From Bathynomus jamesi (Eukaryota > Arthropoda > Malacostraca > Isopoda > Cirolanidae): a stretch of 64,000 nt of DNA. Of the stretch, positions 12,031 to 21,085 are shown piece after piece (position 1 is the stretch's first letter; the number at the start of each line of letters is the position of its first letter). The stretch is taken from contig JAJOZX010001868.1 of NCBI GenBank assembly GCA_023014485.1, positions 502,001 to 566,000 on the forward strand, in the 5' to 3' direction. The notes beneath the pieces are model-generated. The model saw only the letters and a program-made list of their open reading frames with translations, was not told the origin of the DNA and searched no databases. The position numbers and the translations under genes are program-made.

Positions 12031-12434
12031 ATAATCCAGGAGTCAGTGCAATGGGCGAAGTTCTCTGACCTGATTGCTGTGTCAGTTTCTGTCCTTCCTA
12101 ACTTATTATTATTTACGGACTTTTTAAAATTAATTTAAAATTAATTTCTTGGTGATAAAATTACCCGATACCTCTGTCAACCTCTCTTCATATTATTAGC
12201 TGTATTAAATTTGCTTAATGACTTATACGAGTGGTTCCAAATATTTACTAATTTTAATACAAATAATAGCAATTTAACTTAATTAAATGTTAATAAAATA
12301 AATGTTGTATATCAAATTTCTACCTCGTTAATAATGACGAGTTCAGATTTCTCCAGGGGAGGTAGGGGAGGGTTCTTATATAGTTCCTGCCGGCAGTGAA
12401 CGCATCTTACGTCTGGCTCTTGGTAAACATATTA
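12031..12434. other. No gene seen
   Basis: AT-rich spacer between the SINE remnant and the minisatellite. Confidence 0.35.
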
Positions 12435-12637
12435 CTTTGAATCGGCAAACTTTGAATCAGCAGACTTGGAATCGGCCAACTTGGTATCGGCAGAATTGGA
12501 ATCGGCCGGAATCTCAAACTTGGTATCGGTAGAATTGTAATCGGCAGACTTGGAATCGGTAGGAATCGGCAGACTTGGAATCGGTCGGAATCGGCAAACT
12601 TGGAATCAGTCGGAACCGACAGACTTGGAATTTAGAT
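12435..12637 (-). repeat. 15-18-bp minisatellite (GATTCCAAGTCTGCC unit)
   Basis: About a dozen imperfect units read, on the minus strand, as GATTCCAAGTCTGCC and variants. In one frame these encode a pentapeptide DSKSA with variants such as DTKLA and DSNSA. Units vary between 15 and 18 bp, so the frame is not kept throughout. The array ends in a unique module (12631-12704) that recurs at 13180-13254. Confidence 0.7.
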
Positions 12638-13254
12638 CTTCCACACGAATATAAACGTTGATCAAAATTAATTGAAATAAAAAATAATCTCATTTTGGTT
12701 TAAAGGTATACCTTAAAATGGCCAAAATTAAACTGTTTTTGTACTTTCAAGATATTTTACTTTTACTACATTCATAGCTTATTTGGTTGGGACTGATCTG
12801 TTTTGTAATTTTGTGATTTATACACTTTTCAAAATTTGGATATAGGGGAAAGGGGGGGGGGCTTATATATCCCATGTAACACAAAATTGCCATAAAAAAA
12901 TCGCTGCTGATCAAAATTCAGGTAGCAAAAGGTTAAATAATCGAGTATTGGAAGTATTCAAAATTTTTTTTTACTTACTCTTGTAATAATAATAAAAATA
13001 AATACTTTTTAAGTGTGTAAATACTCGACACACTGCTTACACTGCCTCTTACCTCTTCATTCTTTTTACATTGAAGTCTTGAGACGTCTACGTGAAGCAG
13101 TTTGGAGGAAAGTTTGGAACCGGCAGACTTGGAATCGAGATACTTGGAATTTAGATATTTGGAATTAAGATACTTGGAATTTAGATACTTCCACACAAAT
13201 ATAATCGTCGGTCAAAATTAATTGAAATAAAAAATAATCTCATTTTCGTTTAAA
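12631..13254. repeat. Duplicated 75-bp module with second minisatellite patch
   Basis: Segment 12631-12704 is repeated at 13180-13254 in the same orientation with few changes (shared core AAAATTAATTGAAATAAAAA). A second minisatellite patch at about 13112-13190 precedes the second copy. Its minus-strand reading gives repeated NSKYL pentapeptides starting near the ATG at 13196. The whole minisatellite-plus-flank unit has therefore been duplicated. A protein role is unproven. Confidence 0.65.
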
Positions 13255-13843
13255 TTTATCAAAAGCGAAGGAATTAAAAAATGACAGCTTAAAATTCAGC
13301 TGGATATAAACTTGCGAACAATGTATTTAAAGATGAAGAAACCCATAAGCTATTCGTTCCTCAGAGTTACTGGCAATGAAGCCTTTCCAGCCAATCAATT
13401 ATTTCTAGGTCAAAGTCCGCGGATTCGATTGACAAGTTGACAATGACAACTTGTCAACTCCGCCTATGTCATTCTTGAGAAGAATATGTACACATAATTT
13501 TAACTGAAATTCCTGCTGTTTAGCGTCATTTAACTGAATTTAAGATAAATAATAATAATTCCCAATGTTTGAGTACATTTTCTACGCAACTTTTTTAAAT
13601 TCAATATTTGAATAACAGAAAAAACTCTATTACTATTGTATACAAATGCAGGGAATAGAAGCAGTGATTAAATTTAGTGAATAAAAGAATGAAACATTTA
13701 TAGTCCTGTATCACTGATGTGAGTCTCTCGTTTGGAACGAAGAAAAAATAAGAGAAAGTAGATAAATATTTTATTTGTTTCGTATGTTCTTATTTTTAAG
13801 AATCTAAATCTACATGAAAGCAATGATCATCATTCCCGTAATC

Positions 13844-16700
13844 TCAGTGATGCCAGCCTTTGTGGTGACCGTGACCGTGCCCATGTCCATGCCCGTGGCC
13901 TTTGTGCCAGCCTTTATGATGTCCATGACCATGACCATGCCCATGATGCCAACCATGCCCATGTCCATGATGCCAACCATGGTGCCCTCCGGGGACTGGG
14001 TCACCCGAAGTAGGCTGACTTAGGATGCAGAAGGTAACGAAGGCGATAAGGCAAAGAGCAGACTGAAATAAAGAGTGCTTCATTAACTGAAAAACAAAGA
14101 CTAAAATTTCAAGGAAATACATGAAAACGTTTGTCAAAAAATTCTAAACGCTAAATAGTTTCTCAAATTTCAAAACGTATCATTAATCATTTAATTGCAT
14201 TAATATCAACCCAACGTCAAACTGTATGTGCATTTGGTCATGCTAATATTCACTCAATGAAAGATAATTTTAAGGTGTCATTCCCTATTAAAACTGGAAT
14301 AAGGACTTCTCCATGAAATCTACACTTCACACGCACTAACTATAAATTACTCTGTTAAAGTATGAGCTTATACAGGGTGTTTCAGGAGGAAAGGTCAATA
14401 CTTCGGGAGGTGATAGTATTGGTCATTGTGAGAAAAAAAGTTCATATGAACATGTGTCTAATTCTGAATGGTTACGGAGATAGAGCTGTTTGAATCTACA
14501 AATACAAAAGCATTGTTAATGGTAATCAAGAGACACCAATTACTGTTTCTAACATTTAATATTTAAACATTGATATTTTGAATGGTATCAGATACAGAAA
14601 TGATAAATTTGTTACAGTTTACAATACGTTTTCGAAAATCCCACCGTCAACCTCAATGCACTTTGCAACTCGTGTGCGAAGATCGCGTGTTGTTCGTCTG
14701 AGTTGATCTTGACGTTCCTTTATGCGGGCAGCAGCATCCAAAATGCGCGCGAGCAATTCGTCTCGTGTATCCACCTTTCTTTTGTAAACTTGACTTTTCA
14801 TCCACCCCACAAATAATAATCTAACGGAGAGAGGTCTGGAGACCTTGGTGGCCATTGAATGGGACCACCGCGGCCGATCCATCGACCAGGGAAAGTTTGA
14901 TTTAGGTATTGCATCACTAGACGGGTAGAATGTGGAGGAGCTCCGTCATGCTGAAAGTACATACTAGCGCGTGTAGCCAAAGGAACATCCTCCAATAGTC
15001 CTGGCAATTCATTTTCCAGAAATTCTAGGTAACTTTGTCCTGTAAGATGATTCTCTAAAGTAACAGGGGTAATCAGCTGATCATCGATGATACCGCACCA
15101 CACAGTGGCAGAGAAGCGATGTTGAAAATTTGTTTCCACAGTGGCATTTGGATTTTTGTCTGACCACCGATGAGAGTTACGAGTGTTGTTAATACCGTCA
15201 CGGGTGAAAGTAGCTTCATCGGTGAACAGTATTAATCGAAGCAATCGGCGATTAGCATTTACCCAATGACAAAATTCCAGTCGCATGGCAGTGTCTCCTG
15301 GTTGAAGGTGTTGTACACGCTGTACATGATATGGATGCAAGCCTTCCTCACGTAATGTTCGCCATACTCTTGTGTGTGGTACACCGAAACGTGTAGAAAT
15401 TCTTCGTGAGCTAGTAGTAGGACTACGCTCTACCAACTGAAGGATGGTTTCCACTTCATCCGCATCTTGTTGACCTTCACGTTCAGATGAAACATGAGCG
15501 CTGGGAAGTGTACCAATCTCACGCAATGTGTTGAAAACCCTGGTAAACACACTTCGATCCGGAATTCTGCGGTTCGGAAACCGTCGATGGTATTCTGCAA
15601 CAGCAGCTGTTGCACTTCCATCACAAAAACCGTAGACATACACCATATCTGCATATTCGGCATGTGTGAAGGTGTGTGGCATCCTTAACACTGCTTCAAA
15701 CACCAAACAATGTCACTCACAACAGTCGGCTGTCGATTGGATTATGTTACATGCTTACATTACAGCTTACATGGTTCAAGGTTATACGGGAGGGAAGGGG
15801 GAGGAAGAGCTGCGCGCGCATCAGATTCAAACAGCTCTATCTTCGTAACCATTCAGAATTAGACACATGTTCATATGAACTTTTTTTCTCACAATGACCG
15901 AGACTATCACCTCCCGAAGTATTGACCTTAACTCCTGAAACACCCTGTATACACTCTAAGAACAGACTACATCATTTAGAATGTCTGTGTATTCTATTCC
16001 TTGTCATGTGCCAAAATTCCTCACGGATTCCATTTGGAATGTTTTCCTTCATCCCATAATGGAAACATATCATTCCAGTGGGAACTTTCGATATAAAATG
16101 GTTAAATCAAATGGCTCTCCATTATCCTTTAATTTAAAAAAAAATAGACAATTTTCTGACGTTTATCCCTCCGATTCGATCGTGATAACAGCAAATCTAG
16201 AACTTAATTCAATTTCATTGTAAAAATTTTCACCAAAGGTCTTTAGTTGGTACATAACATTTAATTCTTATTGAAAGATCGTGATGTTGGACTTGCTGAT
16301 TTGAGCAGAAATAGAGATCCACCATTTTTGTCTGCCATATATTCTTAAATAAATTATAAACACAATTCCTGTCAAAGATTCGTGGATTACTAATAGAATC
16401 TCTTTATAATGAAACTTTTGAGTAGAATGCATTCATAATATGGATTCTAAAAAGTAAAGCTAAATTCTATTTTGGATCTTTTGGAAAGACTTCTTTTTTA
16501 AGTGTCAGCTTTACAAATAACATTCATGGACTATGAAAGTTTTGAAGTTTATTGAATGCTGAAATCTTCTGAATAAAATATGTTATAAAGAGTTGCAGTA
16601 ACTTTACTTACTCATATTATGAATATGCACTTAAAACTTCTCGAGTTCGAAGCTTTTAATGTAGTTCTGCGTAACTTACCATTTGAAATAAGAGCTTCAT
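13844..16700 (-). CDS. Gly/His-rich secreted peptide, gene 2 (two exons)
   Basis: Exon 1 is 16680-16700 (MKLLFQM), ending at GTAAGT. Exon 2 is 13844-14062, starting after a TTTATTTCAG acceptor. The product is 79 aa: signal peptide MKLLFQM plus [20 protein letters not shown], then [17 protein letters not shown] and further (HG)n, HKGW and HHKGWHH units to the end. The phase-0 junction and 21-nt first exon match genes 1 and 4, and the sequence around this ATG is nearly identical to that of gene 4. The intron (14063-16679, 2617 bp) contains a mariner element. A start at 14083 inside the intron (MKHSLFQ) is possible but would read through the acceptor. Secreted, possibly metal-binding or antimicrobial (inference). 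Confidence 0.85.
14373..15947 (-). mobile_element. Mariner/Tc1-type transposon, nearly intact
   Basis: TA target duplications (14371-14372 and 15948-15949) flank 125-bp terminal inverted repeats that differ at only a few positions. The left begins CAGGGTGTTTCAGGAGG and the right mirrors it. The repeats run to about 14497 on the left. The 1575-bp element holds one transposase gene, broken by a single frameshift. It sits in the intron of peptide gene 2 in the same orientation. Confidence 0.95.
14619..15682 (-). pseudogene. Mariner/Tc1 transposase, one frameshift
   Basis: The frame starts at [13 protein letters not shown] (ATG 15682; an upstream in-frame ATG at 15706 is possible). It begins with helix-turn-helix DNA-binding regions (for example [18 protein letters not shown]) and then a DDD catalytic core: LFTDEATFT (first Asp), [10 protein letters not shown] (second) and [14 protein letters not shown] (third). 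I count 36 residues between the last two Asp. After DYYLWG the frame ends at a stop. The following [18 protein letters not shown] continues one base out of register at about 14808, inside a G run. One missing base therefore separates the copy from an open frame of about 354 aa, which points to recent insertion. Confidence 0.9.
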
Positions 16701-16780
16701 TTTCCCTTAACTGCAGAAATTTTTACTGTACATACGACTGAAATGCAAGATGGTTCTGCTAACTGGTTGTCAAACATGTC

Positions 16781-16789
16781 TTATAAATA
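16781..16789 (-). promoter_or_regulatory. TATA box of peptide gene 2
   Basis: TATTTATAA on the minus strand, about 81 nt upstream of the exon 1 ATG. The same TATTTATAAGA string precedes gene 4, supporting a shared promoter layout. Confidence 0.65.
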
Positions 16790-17849
16790 CGTCCAAGTTC
16801 TTTCACAACAAAGGGCTCTATTACTATCCTTTTACACGTTCATTTAAGCTTAAATGGCGTACAAACCATTGTTTTATTTAAAATCTTTACCGATATCTCT
16901 TCATGGTTGAAATGACTCAATGATTACATGAAACATAGAGATGTGTTTTCATGCAAAAAAAACCACAATCTTGCCTACTGAAGTGACATAAACAAAAACA
17001 CTCTACAAACATTAAATTTAGTTTTGTTGGAAGACATCTGCGAGTTATTCTGCTTTGAGTCAATTTTAACCCTAGAAGGCCAGCGTGGCCTATTAAAATA
17101 AAAGTAAACCTGTTTTTCTGGAAATGATGTTTTTCGTTCTATGAAAGCTAATTTTTATTAGTTTTTAGTAACAATAAGTTGTTGAATTCAACCTATAAAT
17201 GTAAGTTTCACTGTGGAGAAAAAAATTAGTAAAATATTAATTATAATAATCAAAGGAACAATTTCTTTAATATTCAATTAAAGCTATCTTCACTCCTATT
17301 TTTATTATAAATTTATTTAGGTAATTTTCATTGAAGTCAATTTCCCGGTTTCTAAATCATTAATGAGTTCAAAATATAGTACCTCTATTTCTCTGGATTA
17401 AGGATAATGTACAATCTAGAGAGTACGTAAAAATGTAAAATTAAGTCCCTTTTAAAGTGTGTAAAGTTAATTAAATATAGTTAATAATGTGAGCTATGTT
17501 AAATAAAGATTACTTTTTTTTTGTTAATTATAGAATAGATTTTGGGTTTATTATTTTTAGTTGTAAACGTCATTGTAATTTAGTTCTTTCGGTTAAAGTA
17601 TTTGAGCGTTAGTTCGAGCAACAGTTGTTAAGTACATTTTTGGTTGATGGTAAATTCAAATTTTAAATTGGGAACACTGACGTGAAAATCTGTTCAAAAA
17701 GATTTTTTGGGGCTACGCATATCTTTCAGTTCTTTTCATGAATTCTTCTTATAATTATTTGGTTCAAATGAAGCAGATTAATTTATATATATATATATAT
17801 ATATGATCACGATAACCTTTTCAAGAAAGTTTTTACTGTTCATCTGAAC
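16790..17849. other. No gene seen; (TA)n at 17780-17803
   Basis: Spacer upstream of peptide gene 2, with one TA microsatellite. No coding signal or named repeat is seen. Confidence 0.4.
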
Positions 17850-19340
17850 AAAACTGTGCTTCTGTGCTGCCACCCTGCATAAGCAAACTCTTTCGTCTTT
17901 GTCTTTCATCTGGTACTTTTCTTTCCTGCTGTAAGTTCGCCCTCATTCAGCCTGTCCCAAAGAAGGGTGACCGCTCTCAACCCTCCAACTGCTTTGAGTT
18001 CTTGACTTTCTAAAGTTTTTGAATCTTTCATTAATAGAAAGATTTTTAAACACCTTTTCTCACAACCTTCTTTCAGATCGTAAGTATGGGTTCCGCGAGG
18101 GACTCTTTACTGGCGATCTTCTTGCAGCTCTCTCTCTATCTCTTGCCTTGGTCATGTTCCTTTCGGAATTTCCGTGAAACCTTTGCTATTGCGCTAGACA
18201 TATCAAATACTTTTGATGGAGTCTGACATAAATCATTAATTTCCAAACGGCCTTCCTTCAGTTTCTATCCTTCTATCTGTACCCTCATCTCTAATTTCTT
18301 TTCTGGCCGGTCTGTAGCTGCGGTTGTAGATGGCCACTGTCCTCCTAAAGCTAGTAATAGTAGTGTTCCTCAGGGCTCTGTCCTATCACCCACTCCTTTC
18401 CTTTTATTTATCAATGATCAATTAAGTTGCACTTCCTGTCCTATCCACTCCTATGCCGATGATTCTACTCTTCACTTCTCCACCCGTTTCACAAAGCGAC
18501 CCTCTCGACAGTCACTCCATGCTTCGCGTGAGACGGCTATGACGCACCTGACCTCTGATCTTTCTACTATCCCTGATTCGGGCAGAGAAAAACTTGTGGC
18601 TTTCAATGCCTCAAAAACTGTTCCCTCATCCGTCTACTCATCACAATCTTCCTCACGACTATCCCCTTACCTTCAACAATACACAACTCAATCCTTCATC
18701 TTCTCTTAATATTGTTGGCGTTTCCTTTTCTTGTGAGCTTTTCTAGAAAGATCACGTATACTCTTTTTCTAAAACAGCTTCTAAGAAGTTAGGTGTGATG
18801 TACCGGCTCCGCAGTCTCTTCTTGCCAATTCAGTTGCTATCTCTGTACCGGGGTCTTGTCCGCTCCTGTATGAAGTACGCTTCTGGTGAGGGGTGGCTCA
18901 ACCCACACAACTCTACTTGACCGAGTGGAATCAAAGGCTTTTTGTCTCATCAATTCCCGCTTATTACTGTCTTCAATCCCCCTCTCTTCGCCGCAATGTT
19001 GCCTCCTCCTTTAAGGAGAGCACGCAGTACCAGACTTTCTACACATTCTCAGTCTTTTTCGTTTCAACTCTCTAACGCAAGAGTTAATCGCTATTTTCAA
19101 TCTTTCATCTACTTAACCGGTCAACTCTGGAACAATCATTCTCAATTCATCTTTCCCCATGTCTATGACCCCCAATCTTTCAAACACAGAGTGTCCAAGC
19201 ATCTCGAAAACCCTGGACCTTGTTTTTGGATTTCTTCTTTCTCTAAGGGAGGAGGGAGGGGGAGTTCTTTTGCGGGCATTCGCCCTTGGCTCCTCCTTCC
19301 TGCATAAAAAAATCTACCTCCTCTTCAGAAACACTGTATC
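17850..19340 (+). pseudogene. Jockey/RTE-like LINE fragment
   Basis: Plus-strand pieces in shifting frames show LINE reverse transcriptase blocks in order: PVPKKGDRSQPSNC (fingers), FAIALDISNTFDGV (block A), SSVPQGSVLSPTPFLLFIND, HSYADDSTLHFS (catalytic YADD), and LFLPIQLLSLYRGLVRSC. The tail follows as RRARSTRLSTHSQSFSFQLS and ARVNRYFQSF. Frameshifts and stops are frequent, so it is dead. The tail is paralogous to the LINE interrupted at 43333-47251 and supplies the pre-insertion sequence for that site. Confidence 0.8.
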
Positions 19341-19479
19341 GTTTTGTGTCACGCTCTTACGAAAATACTTAAATTGAACAGTTTTCAGAGTGTGGTATTA
19401 TTGCGCTAGGGTTGGCAGTGCTCTGAGTTTGCTGGCTTGAGCTCCGGAGTGCTCCAGTGACTCAGCTCCTACTTAGTAC

Positions 19480-19690
19480 TACGAATCCATCGGCCCGGGA
19501 TCGAGTCTCGGTGACGGCAGGCGGCGCGCAGCAAAACCCAGCTGTTCATCCTTCCACACAATAAAGAAATTGGTTGGTAGATAAATGGGTACCCTGGGTA
19601 GCCTAGTGGTTAAGACGTTGAGCTGTTTGTGGGGTGTGGTTCGGATTCCACGTTAAACTGTAGGTCTAAGGTGGACTGACAAGCTTGACC
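19480..19690 (+). repeat. tRNA-derived SINE-like repeats
   Basis: Two adjacent tRNA-like heads are seen. Around 19495-19520, GGGATCGAGTCTC resembles a B box. At 19604-19655, TAGCCTAGTGG fits the A box and GGTTCGGATTCCA is a near B box. They resemble SINE heads more than tRNA genes, as no full cloverleaf forms. Confidence 0.5.
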
Positions 19691-19972
19691 TTCGTCAGAA
19701 TGAACAATTCGGGCGGAAGCAAAACCAAGGTTAACCAAAGTTATATAAACTGTAATTCAACATTTTTTTTTCTTTAATTTGGCTCTCGGAATGAAATGTG
19801 CACCAAACAAAATACAATTTTAAATACAAAAATAAGGTCAAGGGATTTTTTTTAATCTAAGAAAAAAAAATCAGGTCGAGAATTATATACATCACTAATC
19901 CATAAAAAATGAACAATTAACAGGATAAGAATTGTGTAAAAATCCATTGTTCTATTTCTAATTCGAAAAGTA

Positions 19973-19976
<4 letters not shown>

Positions 19977-20051
<75 letters not shown>
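19977..20051. repeat. (TA)n microsatellite, about 75 bp
   Basis: Pure TA dinucleotide tract. The IYIY-type open frame across it is an artefact. Confidence 0.9.
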
Positions 20052-20054
<3 letters not shown>

Positions 20055-20119
20055 ACTTTATTTCAGACTCAACAGGTACAAACATTTTACAAGAGATCCA
20101 TAGAAGATTAAGAGATAGT

Positions 20120-21085
20120 AGGCCAGTGAATCACTGTGCATAATGAACATACAATTGCCTACGCCAATGCTTCCCGATTTCAGATTTATAAAATATATCG
20201 GAGACCAGTCCACTAACCATGACTTCTATTATCTTTATTGACTGACTCACCAAGCCTAGTGATAAATCTAAATACAAAATTGCGAATGACACTGGCACAG
20301 TTAGGCACCTAATTGACTACAAACAGAATACTGAAACTAGAAGAAGCACCATTTATAAATCTTGGAGTTTTTAATAAACTCCTAAAAATATTATTATATG
20401 CAACATATAATTTTCTCAAATTATACATCCCGTAGTTCCACCACAAATGAGCTGTATACATTGGAGTACAAAAAGTTTTGAACAAAATCAGCTTAACATC
20501 TAATGTACACATATGAAATTTTCTAACCAAAGTATTTCCCTGAGCATATAATTGTCTACATTGCCTTAGAATATCACAGTCATCTGAAAGACTATCAGTT
20601 AGTATGTGGCCAAGATACTTAGTCTGGGTTACTTCTGACAGCACCATACCATTCAATTGAAATTCAGGAAATTTTATATATTTGTAGGCCTTGGTCTTCA
20701 TAATCACAAAATGACTTTTAGCAGGATTATATTTTATGTCGTTATCCTTCCCATACCTTGCACACACCTTCAAAAGTGTGCTGAGCCCTTTTACAATGGA
20801 GAAATAAGAATTAGATCATCTGCCTACATCAGATGATTAACAATCATTGTACCAGTATAACAGCCTATTTTACAGGTGTTCGGCACAACAGATAGATTAT
20901 TATCCATATAAACATTGAATAAGTAGGGGGATAATATTCCTCCCTGCCTGACACCATTGGTCACAGAGAATGGCTCTGAATTAACCCCACCCCATCTTAC
21001 AATCATTGTCTGGTGATTATACCAGAATATTAATATACGGTACCAAGTAACCAGGTACATTACAATTTACAAGTTTCATGAATAA
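20120..21085 (-). pseudogene. LINE B, reverse transcriptase 3' part
   Basis: Minus-strand RT continuing from 23554-24285 once the inserted family A transposon is removed. Blocks are SVTNGVRQGGILSPYLFNVY (21060-20890), the catalytic box near 20830-20840 where the Tyr codon of YADD has become TAG, and then YNPAKSHFVIMKTK and TQTKYLGHILTDSLSDD (thumb). The stop in the catalytic box shows the copy is dead. The trailing end merges with unassigned sequence near 20120. Confidence 0.85.

Noticed and set aside
12435..12637. CRISPR array
   Set aside because: Units are contiguous 15-18-bp minisatellite repeats without spacers of uniform length; no cas genes; eukaryotic setting.
13814..14023. Plus-strand Met/Pro-rich open frame opposite peptide gene 2
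   Set aside because: It is the antisense of the His/Gly codon repeat; the minus strand has the signal peptide, splice sites and family homologues.
14083..14137. Unspliced start for gene 2 (MKHSLFQ or upstream ATG)
   Set aside because: It would read through the TTTATTTCAG acceptor; exon 1 at 16680-16700 matches gene 4 closely and has its own TATA box.
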